DNA of 64,000 bases from DASYPQ01 sp036006425 (GCA_036006425.1 DASYPQ010000013.1:1-64000); one strand, 5' to 3'; shown: positions 1 to 9,769, numbered from the stretch's first letter. The notes: a model not told the origin generated them from the sequence alone. Program-made: numbers and translations.

Positions 1-1
1 G

Positions 2-709
2 CTCCTCGGGGAGCATTGCAAGGAGTTCCACCTCTGGCGTCTTGCGCGAACGGCCGAACGCGGCGGCATCGCGGGCAACTTTCAGCTCGACGAGCTCGAG
101 ACCTTCGAGCACTCGCGGCGCCTCGCACCGGTCACCGTGCCAGTGCTCATCGAGCGGTCGAGCTACTTCGTGGTCGATCTCCACACCGCGCCTCTGCCTT
201 GTCGCGGAGGCCTTTCCGAGGCGGACCGGTTGAAGAAGGCGGAGCGAGAGCGGATCGCCGGTGTGCGCAAGAGCGGGTCGCACGGAGCGGTCACGAAGTG
301 TTTCGAAACTCTGGCAGCGTTTCACGCGCCAGGTGCCCCGGTCCACGTGCAGACGGATCGCAAGTCGACCTACCCTGGCATCCTGAAGCGTCGGTTCGGG
401 CAGCGCGCTCTGCATAGGCGCTGTTCCTCGACCGCCAAGCGCAACTACGAGAACCCGCTCTTCCCGATCAACCACACGCTGGCAATGCTGCGCGACGGGA
501 TCTCGCGGCTCGTGAGACGAACATGGGCGGCGTCGAAGCTGAGACAGCGGCTCGAGCGCCACGCTTGGATCTGGATCGCGTGGCGCAACTACATCCGCGG
601 CGTCACGAATCGCGCGCCGGAGACCCCGCCGGCGATGGCGCTCGGAGTCGAGACGAGGCGATGGACCGTCGCGGAGATCTGTGCGTGGAGGGCGCCAGCC
701 GCGGCCTGA
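2..709 (+). pseudogene. Transposase, 5' end outside the window (partial)
   Basis: The reading frame is open from the first bases of the window to a TGA at 707-709, giving 235 residues with no start inside the window. It reads like the C-terminal catalytic part of a DDE-type transposase: an early acidic segment (FQLDELETFEHSRR), a middle segment with QTDRKSTYPGILKRR, and a tail with ENPLFPINHTLAMLRDG, LVRRTWAASK and WIWIAWRNYIR, as in IS1-like transposases of soil bacteria. It may be an intact gene cut by the window edge or a decayed copy. No terminal inverted repeat could be seen after the stop, so the exact family is not fixed. Confidence 0.6.
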
Positions 710-737
710 ATCCTGCACAGCCAACCGAGCCAGATTC

Positions 738-3089
738 CTAGGCGGCACGAGCTCCAGGCGGCACGCTCAAGCAGACCCTGTTCCTCCCCTGCTCCTTCGC
801 CATGTACACCGCGCGATCTGCGGCGAGGAGCAGGTCGTCGATGCTCTTCATGGTCGGGGTTCGTTCGGCGACGCCGAGGCTCACGGTGATTTGGCCTTCG
901 AAGCCGGGGCAGGTGATCGTCGTGGCTTCGACGCTGGCGCGGAGGCGTTCGGCGCCGACGCGGGTGCCGGTCAGGTCGCCGTTGACGCTGATCAGGAGGA
1001 ATTCTTCGCCGCCGATCCGGCAGACGACGTCGCTGCGGCGGGTCTTCGCGCGGAGCACGTTGGCGACGTTGCGCAGGACGGCGTCGCCGACCTGGTGGCC
1101 GTGCTGGTCGTTGACTTGCTTGAAGTGGTCGATGTCGATCATCGCGACGGAGAGCGGGCGGCCGTAGCGTTCGGCGGCGACCCAGAACTCCTGGAGCTGT
1201 GTCATCGCGGACCGTCGGTTCGGGAGTCCGGTCAGCACGTCGCGGGTCGCGGCGTTGCGCAGCTCGCGCGCCAGCTTGGCCATGTCGGCCACGCGTTTCT
1301 TGTCGACGCGCTTGTCGAGCTCGACTTGGTGCTGGAGCTCGACCATGCGCCGGCCGGCTCGCACGCGCGCGAGGAGGATCCGCGGGTTGAACGGCTTCGT
1401 CAGGTAGTCGTTCGCGCCGGCCTCGAATCCCTCGACGATGCTGTCCTCCTCCTCGCGGGCCGTGACGAGGAGCAGGTAGAGCTTCTTCCCGATCTCCGAC
1501 TTGCGCAGCGCCTTGCACAGCTCGAGACCGGACATGCCGGGCATCAGCCAGTCGGTGATCACGATCTCGGGTGCGTCCGAGATCACCGCGCGGAGACCCG
1601 ACTCGCCGTCGACGGCCTGGATCACCTCGAAGCCGGCGCGACGGAGGTGCAGGCTGATCAGGTGGCGAGCGCTCGGCTCGTCGTCGACGACGAGCACGCG
1701 GGTGCCGGGCTTGCTCGCGGAGCTGACGTCAGCAGTGTTGCCGGTGGAGCTGACTTCGACCGGCTTTCCCGTGGAGCTCGCCTCGCCAGGCTTGCCCACG
1801 GAGATGGCGTCGCCGGGCTGGTTTGCGGAGCTCGCGTCGCCGCGCTGGATTGCGGAGTTGGCGTCGCCGGGATTGCTCGCGGAGCCGATCTCGCCGGCCT
1901 TGCTCGCGGCGCTCGGTTCGCCGGGCTCGGGGCTCGCGATCCGCGACGCGACCGACGCCGGAGCCGCGGCGGAGCTCGGGTCAGCGTGAGCGCCCGCGTT
2001 CCAGCTCGCGCCTGCCCTCGCGCCCACGCTCAAGCTCGCGCCTGCGCCCGCGCCCACACTCGAGCTCGCGTCTGCGATCGCGCCCGCGCCCACACTCGAG
2101 TTCGCGGCTGCGCTCGCGCCCGCGCTCGGTCTCCCGCTCGCGCTCTTGCTCGGAACGCTCGTCGACTCCGGCCGCAGGTTCAGGCCGCACAGCTCGACGA
2201 GTTCCCGCCATCTGCGCACGGCGGCTGCGCGGGCCAGCGAGACTGCGTCGGAACCGATCGGGCGCTTCGAGTCGGCGTCGATCGCTTTCGACGACGGCGC
2301 CGCGGCGCCGGGAGCGTGTCCGGTCTCCGAGGCGACGATCGCGTCCGCCATCTCGAGCGCCATGTTGAGGAGCGAGGATCCGCGGATCGTCTCCGCGTCG
2401 TCGCGCCGGGCGCGGAAAGCGTCGCGCGAGAGCGCGACGAGCGGCTGGCGCAACGACTCGGGCATCCCCCAGTCGGTCATCATTTCCGCCGCCACTTGCC
2501 AGTGATCGATGCGCAGCGCGCGGACCTCCGCGAGCGCGAGGTCGTTCGTTCCGCCGTCGCGGCTCTCGCGCAGGACCTCCGCGAACGCGGCGGGATGCAC
2601 GGTCGCCATCGCCAGCATCCCGACGCGGGAGGACAGACCGATCGTGAACGATTCCTCGGGATCGCTGGCGTGAAACTGCAGGGCCAGCGCTTCCGCTGCG
2701 GCCGCCGTCGCGAGGGACAGCAACCAGTAGTGGCGATGATCGAAGCCTTCGCACGCGTCGCCCGGTTGCCTCGAGACCAGGCGGAAGCCCAGCGCGAGCT
2801 CGCGCAGCGCTTCGATCCTCACGAGAGCGGCCGCGGCCACTGCGTTGGTCGCGGGCGGAACGCCGGCCGGACGCGACGCGTTCGCGAGCTTCAGCAGCCG
2901 GCCGGTCAGGACCGCGTCCGCACGGATGTACTCGACGATCCCGGCGTTCGAGGCGTGGTCGTCGCGCGCCAATCCGAGGAGCGAGAGGCCGAGCCCGGGC
3001 GGAGAAGGGAGGTTCTCCGCGAGGCGCAGCTCGTCGAAAGCGCGGCCCGAGCCGCCTCCGGTGAGCGTGTCGTCGGAGTCGCCTTCCAT
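738..3089 (-). CDS. HDOD - response regulator - diguanylate cyclase (GGDEF) protein with repeat linker
   Basis: This 783-residue protein is likely a cytoplasmic c-di-GMP synthase with two sensory inputs. Residues about 25-250 resemble an HDOD domain (LPSPPGLGLSLLGLARDD, ADAVLTGRLLKLANAS). A REC domain follows at about 464-580, with phospho-acceptor Asp in ITDWLMPGMSG and the TKPFN lysine. The C-terminal GGDEF domain (about 620-775) has an intact GGEEF active site and an inhibitory RxxD motif (RRSD) five residues before it. Between HDOD and REC lies a low-complexity linker of about 155 residues built from tandem repeats. It lies 57 nt downstream of a paralogue of the same architecture, and an Hpt gene precedes both, so a shared phosphorelay is inferred. 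Confidence 0.9.
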   Translation of the reverse strand: MEGDSDDTLTGGGSGRAFDELRLAENLPSPPGLGLSLLGLARDDHASNAGIVEYIRADAVLTGRLLKLANASRPAGVPPATNAVAAAALVRIEALRELALGFRLVSRQPGDACEGFDHRHYWLLSLATAAAAEALALQFHASDPEESFTIGLSSRVGMLAMATVHPAAFAEVLRESRDGGTNDLALAEVRALRIDHWQVAAEMMTDWGMPESLRQPLVALSRDAFRARRDDAETIRGSSLLNMALEMADAIVASETGHAPGAAAPSSKAIDADSKRPIGSDAVSLARAAAVRRWRELVELCGLNLRPESTSVPSKSASGRPSAGASAAANSSVGAGAIADASSSVGAGAGASLSVGARAGASWNAGAHADPSSAAAPASVASRIASPEPGEPSAASKAGEIGSASNPGDANSAIQRGDASSANQPGDAISVGKPGEASSTGKPVEVSSTGNTADVSSASKPGTRVLVVDDEPSARHLISLHLRRAGFEVIQAVDGESGLRAVISDAPEIVITDWLMPGMSGLELCKALRKSEIGKKLYLLLVTAREEEDSIVEGFEAGANDYLTKPFNPRILLARVRAGRRMVELQHQVELDKRVDKKRVADMAKLARELRNAATRDVLTGLPNRRSAMTQLQEFWVAAERYGRPLSVAMIDIDHFKQVNDQHGHQVGDAVLRNVANVLRAKTRRSDVVCRIGGEEFLLISVNGDLTGTRVGAERLRASVEATTITCPGFEGQITVSLGVAERTPTMKSIDDLLLAADRAVYMAKEQGRNRVCLSVPPGARAA
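1707..1922 (-). repeat. Eight tandem 27-nt units coding a 9-residue repeat in the cyclase linker
   Basis: The linker just before the REC domain is built from eight consecutive 9-residue units of the type G-[DE]-x-S-S-A-x-K-P, for example GDASSANQP, GEASSTGKP and ADVSSASKP. Copies differ in both DNA and protein sequence, so the array has diverged. A second repeated block, rich in SSVGAGA-type units of about 10 residues, lies nearer the HDOD domain at about 1977-2140. The composition suggests a disordered, flexible spacer whose length can change by slippage; that role is inference. Confidence 0.75.
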
Positions 3090-3146
3090 GGCTTCACTCG
3101 CGGCGCGCGGGAGCCGAGCGGCGATCGACGGACGACGCGCCGGGCA

Positions 3147-5075
3147 TCATGCGGAGAGCACCCCGCCCCCGGCGGTGTCGGCGCGCTTCACCTGGTTCCG
3201 GCCCGCGCTCTTCGCGACGTAGACCGCCGCATCCGCGGCCTTGAGCAGCGCGTCGATCCCCGACATGTCGCTCGTGCGCCCCGCGACGCCGAGGCTCACC
3301 GTCGTGCTCGTGTGGAACTTCGGAGTGCGGATCACGTGCGACTCGACGGCGGCGCGCAGGCGCTCGGCGCCGATCGCGGCCTGCTCCGCGCTCGTGTTCG
3401 GGCAGATCACCAGGAATTCCTCGCCGCCCAGTCGCGCGACTTCCTCGCCCTGGCGTGTGTGGGTCTTCAGGATCTGCGCCACTTCGTTGAGCACGAGGTC
3501 GCCGATCTCGTGACCGTACTCGTCGTTCACGCGCTTGAACCGGTCGATGTCGACCATCATCACGGAAAGCGGCGACGACGAGCGCATGGAGTTCTGCCAC
3601 TCCTCGGAGAGCTTGTTGCGCGCGCAGCGACGGTTCGCGAGCCCGGTCAGCGGGTCGGTCAGCGCGGCGACGTTGAGCTTGCGGTTCGCGATCCCGAGAT
3701 CGCGGACGTGCTGCGCGGTCACGAGGCGCTCGGCGTCGACTTCGTTGCGGAGCTCCATGACGCGCTGCCCGGCCTTCAAGCGCGCGAGCAGGATCCGCGA
3801 GTTGAAGGGCTTCGTGACGTACTCGTCGACGCCCGCGTCGTACGCGGCGACGATCTGGTCCTCCTGGTCGCGCCCGGTGACGAGCAGGAAGTACATCTCG
3901 CGGCCCATCTGGATGCAGCGCAGGGCCTTGCACAGCTCCACGCCGTCCATGCGCGGCATCATCCAGTCGGCGACGATCGCCTGCGGGTTCGATTCGAGAG
4001 CGATCTGGAGCGCCTCGACGCCGTCGGACGCGCACTGCACCTGGTGCCCCGCTTGCGCCAGCGTGCGCCGCAGGATCTCCAGCGACATCGGGTCGTCGTC
4101 GACGACGAGGATGCGCAAGCCGTCCCAGTGCCGGGCGGCCGACTCGATGTGCCGCGTCGGCGCGGACTCCGTCGTCTCGTGCTTCGGCTCGGCCTTTCCG
4201 GGCGCGGCCGCTTCCGGCACCTTCGCGCGTTCGGCCAACTGGCGCTGGACTTCCGCCGCCACCATGCGCGCCGCCTCGTCCGACAGCCCGAGCCCGACGC
4301 GCAGGCTCGACACCGCGAGGCTCGTGCCTCCGTTCGGCTCGCGATCGAGCGCGTCGACGTGGATCTCGGCCTGGAGCTGCGCGCAGCGCAGGATCTCCGA
4401 GAGCTCGAGCGACTGGGCCTCCTCGGTCTCGGTCGACTCGCCGTCCTTCTCGTACAGGAGCACCGCGCGCGTGAACACGCGGCGCATGCCCCAGCGTTCG
4501 AACAGGCACGCGGTCACTTCCGCGTGGTCGATCTGCAGCCGTCCGCGCTCGAGCCGGGAGAGCTCCGCGCTCTCGCGTGCCCGCGGCTCGACGAGGAGCG
4601 TCGCGTACTCGCTCGGGTAGACGCTCGCGAGCGCGAGGCGCCCGATGTCCGCGAGGAGCCCGAGGGTGTACCCGGCCTCCGCTCCGCTCCTGCCGGTCGC
4701 GCGCAGGATCGTCTCGGCGGCGATCGCGCGGGCGAGCGAGATCGCCCAGTACCTCGAATAGTCGAATCCCGCGCACCACTTCGAGCCTCCCGCCGCCACC
4801 AGAGTGAGATCGCGGAGCGCGCGCAGAAGGGCACCCGGTCCGAGGACCTGGATCGCCGCTTCGACCGTCTCGATCGGCGCGGACCCCGACGGCGCGAGCG
4901 GTCGCGCGGCCTGGAGCAATCCGCCGGTCAGCGCCGGATCGATGCGCACGACCTTCGTGATCTCGTCGAGCTCCAATCCCTTCCGGCGCACGAGCTGCAC
5001 CAGGAGACGTCCGACCCCCGGGGAGGAGGGCAGACGTCCCATCAGGATCTGCTCTTCGAAGGTGTTCTTGATCAT
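3147..5075 (-). CDS. HDOD - response regulator - diguanylate cyclase (GGDEF) protein
   Basis: This 642-residue protein has the same domain order as its downstream neighbour. An HDOD-like domain (LPSSPGVGRLLVQLVRR, VVRIDPALTGGLLQAA) occupies about residues 13-250. A REC domain at about 345-460 has its acceptor Asp in IVADWMMPRMDG and the lysine in VTKPFN. A GGDEF domain with active-site GGEEF lies at about 490-625. The inhibitory site before GGEEF reads RQGE rather than RxxD, so product inhibition may be weakened here compared with the paralogue. The linker between HDOD and REC is short and lacks the repeats of the paralogue. It ends 57 nt before the next gene and starts about 60 nt after the Hpt gene, so the three are probably co-transcribed. 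Confidence 0.9.
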   Translation of the reverse strand: MIKNTFEEQILMGRLPSSPGVGRLLVQLVRRKGLELDEITKVVRIDPALTGGLLQAARPLAPSGSAPIETVEAAIQVLGPGALLRALRDLTLVAAGGSKWCAGFDYSRYWAISLARAIAAETILRATGRSGAEAGYTLGLLADIGRLALASVYPSEYATLLVEPRARESAELSRLERGRLQIDHAEVTACLFERWGMRRVFTRAVLLYEKDGESTETEEAQSLELSEILRCAQLQAEIHVDALDREPNGGTSLAVSSLRVGLGLSDEAARMVAAEVQRQLAERAKVPEAAAPGKAEPKHETTESAPTRHIESAARHWDGLRILVVDDDPMSLEILRRTLAQAGHQVQCASDGVEALQIALESNPQAIVADWMMPRMDGVELCKALRCIQMGREMYFLLVTGRDQEDQIVAAYDAGVDEYVTKPFNSRILLARLKAGQRVMELRNEVDAERLVTAQHVRDLGIANRKLNVAALTDPLTGLANRRCARNKLSEEWQNSMRSSSPLSVMMVDIDRFKRVNDEYGHEIGDLVLNEVAQILKTHTRQGEEVARLGGEEFLVICPNTSAEQAAIGAERLRAAVESHVIRTPKFHTSTTVSLGVAGRTSDMSGIDALLKAADAAVYVAKSAGRNQVKRADTAGGGVLSA

Positions 5076-5135
5076 GTCGGGAGGGCCGGGGGAGTGGCGC
5101 CGCCCGGCGAACGTCTCGCCGCGGCTCGTCGGATC

Positions 5136-5519
5136 TCAGGACTTGAGGGAGCGCAGGTTCGTGGCCGCCTCGGCGAGCGACTGGACGGAGGCTTCGCACA
5201 ACTCGGGCAGGGCTTCGGGGTGGTTCGCGCGCGCGCTCTCGACGATGCGCCGGCACAGATCGGAGAGACCGAGCGCGCCGATGTTCGCGCTGCTCGACTT
5301 GAGCGTGTGGGCCCCGCGCTCGACCCGTCCGAGGTCGCCGCCGGCGAGTCCCTCGGTGATGTCCTTCATGCGTTGCGGGGCGTCCTCGAGGAAAATGTCG
5401 ATCAGCTCGGAGAGGAGCTCGGGTTCGTCCTCGCCGCCGAGATCGCGGAGGCCCTGGATGACCCTCGAGTCGATGGCTCCGGTTGCCCCGGAGGGGCGAG
5501 ACTTGGAGTCGGGATGCAT
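5136..5519 (-). CDS. Hpt (histidine phosphotransfer) domain protein
   Basis: This is a small, all-helical phosphotransfer protein. The phospho-accepting histidine lies in AHTLKSSSANIG, the classic Hpt motif, followed by the expected helical segment LSDLCRRIVESAR. It would pass phosphoryl groups between a sensor kinase and the REC domains of the two adjacent GGDEF proteins; no kinase gene lies in the cluster. The ATG at 5519 gives 127 residues. An ATG at 5633 in the same frame would add 38 residues (MNWDEPSVDRAP...) that look unlike any domain. Neither start has a clear ribosome binding site, so the N-terminus is uncertain. Confidence 0.85.
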   Translation of the reverse strand: MHPDSKSRPSGATGAIDSRVIQGLRDLGGEDEPELLSELIDIFLEDAPQRMKDITEGLAGGDLGRVERGAHTLKSSSANIGALGLSDLCRRIVESARANHPEALPELCEASVQSLAEAATNLRSLKS

Positions 5520-5732
5520 GAGGTGGGCTGGCTCGCGGATTCCGGATGCTCTGGGGGCCAGATCGAGGGCACGGAGGGGCCTCGCTGGCCTGTCCCGAGG
5601 GGCTCGATCCACGGACGGTTCGTCCCAGTTCATCGGGTGTCCGCCGGCCTCGACTTGCGAGGCGAGATTCGAAAAGGGGGCGGAAAGCCCTTCAGCCCGG
5701 CGCTTTTCCTGGAAAGAAGCCTTTTCCGGCCC

Positions 5733-7538
5733 TCAGCGGCCGAGCTCGCGCAGCGCCTCGGCCCGCGTCGCCGGGTGCCGGGCGGCGATCTCGAGCTCGG
5801 CGCGACCCTCCGCATCGAGGCCCTTCCGCCGGAGCGCGACGCCGAGCACGAGGTGCGGGACCGGGCTCTGGAGCCCGGGGACGGACGCTTCGGCGTCGGC
5901 GACGGCCGCGCGGTAGGCGGCGATGGCGTCGTCGAGCCTCCCCATCCGGTTCATGTACAGGTTGCCGAGGTTCACGAGCGCCTTGTACGCCGGCGTCATC
6001 GTCCGACTCGCTTCGAGGTCCGCGCGCTCGGCGTCCTCGAGGCGACCGACGCGCGCGTACGCGATGCCGAGGTCGAACCAGGCGAGACCCTGGTCGGGCC
6101 GCACGCGCGTCGCCGCGAGGAAGTGCTCGATCGCGGACGCGTCGTCGCCCGCTTCCATGTCGAGGCCGCCGAGGTTGACGTGCGCGACCGACGAGCTCTC
6201 CCCCGCCACGATCGCGTGGCTCCAGAGCGTGCGGCTGTCGTGCCAGGTCGCGGCCTGCAGTCGCGACAGCGCGAACAGTACGACGACGAGCGCCGGGGCG
6301 GCGACCGCGAGTGCCGACCTCGCGAGCGCGGGTCGGCGGTCGAGGGCGACGAGGGCTCCGGCTCCCGCGAGCACCGCCCAAGGCATGCAGGCGACGTAGG
6401 AATAGCGGTCCGCGACGAGCTGGGGACCCGACTGGAAGCCGCCGAGGACCGGAGCGAGCACGAGGACGTACACCGAAGCGGCGGCCGTCCAGGCCGGCGC
6501 GCGCTTCCGGGTGAGCAGGATCGCCGCGGCGCCAAGCGCGACGCCGACCGCGCTCCAGAGGAAGCGCGGTTCGCCGAAATCGAAGCGCGCCGGCAGCTCG
6601 ACGAGCGCCGCGAGATCGACGGGCAGGAGCGTCTTCCTCACGTAGAACGCAAGGCCGAACAGCGCCTGGCCGATCCGCGCGAGCGGGCCCCATTGTTCGA
6701 GGGTCTTGACCGTGTCCGGAGCCGAAGCCTGGGCCCAGGCCGACACGACGACGAAGGCGATCCCGAGGAGGAGGAACGGGAGCTTCTGGATCCAGACACG
6801 CCGCGCGTCGGCGGTCCACCAGGCCTTCGCGTTCGCGGGCAGTCGACGCAGCGGATAGAAGTCGAGCACCAGGAGCACGCCGAAGAACGTCATCCCGATC
6901 CCCTTGGAGAGGAGCGAGAGCAACAGAAGGACGATCGACGCGAGATAGGCGCCGCGCGACGCGAGCCTCGACGATCCCGGAGGGCAGGCGCGCAGGTAGC
7001 AGAGGAGCGCCGGGAGCAGGAAGAGGGCGTCGAGCAATCCGCGCCTCTCGGTGATCCACGCCACCGTCTCGGCGCGCAAGGGATGGACAGCGAACAGCGT
7101 GGCTGCGATCGCAGCCGAGACGTGCAGGGCGATCGGACGAGCGCGGGCTTCGGCCGGGCGCGCCGCCGCGAGCAGGCGCCCCGCCACGATGCAGAAGAGG
7201 GCCGCGTTCAGCGCGTGAAGAGCGAGGTTCGTCCTGTGGAAGGCGGCGGGATCGAGTCCGCTGCAGACGAAGTCGAAGGCGTGAGAGAGCCACGTCAGGG
7301 GCGCGTAGTGCCCCATCTGTGTCGTCGTGAACATCCACGCGAGATTGCGCGCGCCGAGCCCGCGGAAGGCCGGGTTGTGGACGAAGAGATCGACGTCGTC
7401 GTAGTTGACGAAGTCCGCGGAGAGCGCCGGCGCGAACGCGGCGAACGCGAGCGCGGCGACCGTGAGCGGCGCGAGGACCGCGGCAGCGCGCGTGGCGCCC
7501 GAAGGACGCGCCGCGCCCGCAGAGCCCTGGATCGCCAC
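5733..7538 (-). CDS. Multi-pass membrane protein with C-terminal TPR repeats (TMTC/GT-C-like)
   Basis: The 601-residue protein begins with a hydrophobic segment (PLTVAALAFAAFAPAL) followed by DFVNYDDVDLFVHNPAFRG. That acidic loop after the first membrane helix is typical of GT-C-fold O-mannosyltransferase/TMTC-like proteins. About ten membrane segments follow up to residue 425. The C-terminal 170 residues hold TPR units (AHVNLGGLDMEAGDDASAIEHF, AWFDLGIAYARVGRLEDAE, ALVNLGNLYMNRMGRLDDAIAAY). A role in protein glycosylation or cell-surface assembly is inferred from the fold only. It lies 16 nt downstream of the S46 peptidase gene and is probably in the same transcript. Confidence 0.8.
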   Translation of the reverse strand: MAIQGSAGAARPSGATRAAAVLAPLTVAALAFAAFAPALSADFVNYDDVDLFVHNPAFRGLGARNLAWMFTTTQMGHYAPLTWLSHAFDFVCSGLDPAAFHRTNLALHALNAALFCIVAGRLLAAARPAEARARPIALHVSAAIAATLFAVHPLRAETVAWITERRGLLDALFLLPALLCYLRACPPGSSRLASRGAYLASIVLLLLSLLSKGIGMTFFGVLLVLDFYPLRRLPANAKAWWTADARRVWIQKLPFLLLGIAFVVVSAWAQASAPDTVKTLEQWGPLARIGQALFGLAFYVRKTLLPVDLAALVELPARFDFGEPRFLWSAVGVALGAAAILLTRKRAPAWTAAASVYVLVLAPVLGGFQSGPQLVADRYSYVACMPWAVLAGAGALVALDRRPALARSALAVAAPALVVVLFALSRLQAATWHDSRTLWSHAIVAGESSSVAHVNLGGLDMEAGDDASAIEHFLAATRVRPDQGLAWFDLGIAYARVGRLEDAERADLEASRTMTPAYKALVNLGNLYMNRMGRLDDAIAAYRAAVADAEASVPGLQSPVPHLVLGVALRRKGLDAEGRAELEIAARHPATRAEALRELGR

Positions 7539-7554
7539 GCGCTCCGGCGGCCGC

Positions 7555-9657
7555 CTACCGACGCTCGATCTCGTCCGCGAGGGCCCCGCAGTCGTAGACC
7601 TTGCGCATCGACTCGATGATCGCGCGCGTGTCGACGGCGACCGCGCGCGCCTGCTCGGACGTGTACGCGATGTCGAGGATCAGGCTCTGGATGTTGCCGT
7701 CGAAGATCAGGCCGATGACGTCGCCGGCGCGGTCGATCACGGGACTGCCCGAGTTGCCGCCGATGATGTCGCAGGTCGAGATGAAGTTGAACGGCGTGTT
7801 CGGGTTCAGCTTGTCCTTCGCCGCGGCGAAGCGCGCCGGGATCTGGAACGGTCCTTCGTTCTTCCGCTCCTTCGCGCGCTCGTAGAGCCCGGCGAAGTTC
7901 GTGAACGGGGCGACCTGCTTGCCGTCGTCCTGGTACGGCGTCACCGCCCCGTAGGAGAGGCGCAGCGTGAACGTCGCGTCGGGGTACTGGTCCTCGCCGT
8001 TTACCGCGAACTGCGCGGCCGCGATCTTGCTGTAGCCCTCGCGCTCGGCGCTGTCGATCGTGTCCTCGTAGCGCTTGCGGACGGCGCGGTTCTCCGCGTC
8101 GAGATCCATCGCGAGCTGGATCAGCGGATCGGCGCCGCCCTTCGCGCTCGCGGAGGCGTTGATCGCGGCGGAGCCGCCGTCGGCGATGCGCTTCCGCTCC
8201 GCGGGATCCTTCAGCTTCGTGCCGTGGATCGCCTGCTCGGCGCGCGCGCGCGGGGACAGTCCGCCGAGCGCCTTGACGACGACCGGGTCGTCGGCGCCGA
8301 GCATCTCGGCCATCAGCTGGAGCCCGCTCGAGAGGTCCTCGATCTCGAGATCGTCGTACAGCGGAGCGGGCGAGAAGAGCTGGAGCTCGACCGTCTTCAG
8401 GTTGCTGTCGCGGTACTCGCGCAACCGGTCGGAGCTGGCCTTCGGCTTCTCCTCCGCGAGGCGGAGGAGCGTGCGCGCCATCCCGAACAGCGTGCCGAGG
8501 CTTCCGCGTCCGACACCGGGAGCGGTGTGACGCGTGTAGAACCCGGCGTAGGCGTGCTCGGCGTTCGCGATCTGGTCCCAGGCGTCGCCCCACTTCTTCT
8601 TCCACTCGGGGTTCTTGTCGACGGCCGCGCGCAGCGTCTTCTCGGCCGCTTCCTTCCCGGCGATCAGCCGCGGATCGAGCAGACCGGCGAAGATCCCCGT
8701 CCGCGCCTTCCGGCTGTTCTGGACGCCGAAGTAGTCCTCCTCGGCGATCCGGCGGAACTCCTCACCGCGTCCGGAGAACGTGGCGAGCTGGACTTCGCGC
8801 CTCCAGAGGTTGCGCATCGAGATCGGGTAGACGACGTCGCGCAGGAACTTCAGGTGGTCGACGGTGTACAGGCGCTCCGTGCGCCCCGGGTGGCCCGCGA
8901 CGAAGACGAGGTCGTTCGCGGCGACGCCTTGACGGCTCCAGCGCAGGTAGTGCTCCGGCACGAGCGGCTTCTCGTTCTCGTAGATGCGGAAGAAGCACAT
9001 GTCGAGGTCGTAGCGCGGGTACTCGAAGTTGTCGGGGTCGCCGCCGTAGAACGCGATCCCCTTCTCCGGCGCCATCACGAGTCGCACGTCCGTGTAGCGC
9101 TTGTAGCGGTAGAGGTGGTAGCGCCCGCCCTGGTACAGCGTGACGACCTCGCTCTTGAGCCCGGTCGCGTCCTCGGACTCCTTCTCGATCGTCGCCATCA
9201 TCTTGCGGCGCGCGGTGTTCGCGTCGGCGGACGACATGTCCGGTTTCGCCGCGCCCTGGACGCGGTCCGTGGCGTCCTCGATCGACCAGAGGACTTCCAT
9301 CTCGATCGCGGGGCACTTCACTTCCTCGGCGGTCGTCTTCGCGTAGAAGCCCTTCTCGATCAGGTTGTTCTCGCCCGTCGAGAGCTTCTGAAGCATGTCC
9401 GCGCCGACGTGGTGGTTCGTCATCACGAGCCCGGTCGACGAGACGATCGAGCCGGAGCCGCCCGTCGAGATGCGCACGCAGGACTTCTGCACGTGCTCGA
9501 GCCACTTCGCGTCGACGTCGAAGCCGTACTTCTCCTTCAACTGCTTCGTCGGCGGGCGACTGAAGAGCCACATGCCTTCGTCGGCGTGCGCCCAGGCGGT
9601 GGTGGCGACGAGGGAAGCGACGAGCAGGATGGCGTTGCGGACGTGGATGGCGTGCAT
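7555..9657 (-). CDS. S46 family peptidase (dipeptidyl-peptidase 7/11 type)
   Basis: This 700-residue exported serine peptidase likely releases dipeptides from the N-termini of oligopeptides in the periplasm. A signal peptide covers about the first 25 residues (NAILLVASLVATTAWAHA). The chymotrypsin-like catalytic elements are visible: TNHHVG around residue 82 (His), and GGNSGSPVID with the nucleophile at Ser636. Length and the start DEGMWLF agree with the family, which is common in Bacteroidota and other free-living Gram-negatives. The ATG at 9657 is preceded by GGAG eight nt upstream. Substrate preference (hydrophobic or acidic P1) cannot be read by eye. Confidence 0.92.
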   Translation of the reverse strand: MHAIHVRNAILLVASLVATTAWAHADEGMWLFSRPPTKQLKEKYGFDVDAKWLEHVQKSCVRISTGGSGSIVSSTGLVMTNHHVGADMLQKLSTGENNLIEKGFYAKTTAEEVKCPAIEMEVLWSIEDATDRVQGAAKPDMSSADANTARRKMMATIEKESEDATGLKSEVVTLYQGGRYHLYRYKRYTDVRLVMAPEKGIAFYGGDPDNFEYPRYDLDMCFFRIYENEKPLVPEHYLRWSRQGVAANDLVFVAGHPGRTERLYTVDHLKFLRDVVYPISMRNLWRREVQLATFSGRGEEFRRIAEEDYFGVQNSRKARTGIFAGLLDPRLIAGKEAAEKTLRAAVDKNPEWKKKWGDAWDQIANAEHAYAGFYTRHTAPGVGRGSLGTLFGMARTLLRLAEEKPKASSDRLREYRDSNLKTVELQLFSPAPLYDDLEIEDLSSGLQLMAEMLGADDPVVVKALGGLSPRARAEQAIHGTKLKDPAERKRIADGGSAAINASASAKGGADPLIQLAMDLDAENRAVRKRYEDTIDSAEREGYSKIAAAQFAVNGEDQYPDATFTLRLSYGAVTPYQDDGKQVAPFTNFAGLYERAKERKNEGPFQIPARFAAAKDKLNPNTPFNFISTCDIIGGNSGSPVIDRAGDVIGLIFDGNIQSLILDIAYTSEQARAVAVDTRAIIESMRKVYDCGALADEIERR

Positions 9658-9769
9658 CGGGAGGCTCCGTTTTCCTTGGGAAATCCGCCGAAGAGCCTAC
9701 CGAGGGCGGCCGGCGACCGGAAGGAGGGCCGCGGTCTTTGCCTGCGGTGTACGGGGAAACGCGCGCGTT

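Noticed and set aside
681..7619. A 2312-codon open frame on the plus strand
   Set aside because: It is antisense to the two GGDEF genes, the Hpt gene and the TPR membrane protein gene, which all carry clear domains. Such long antisense frames are normal in very GC-rich DNA.
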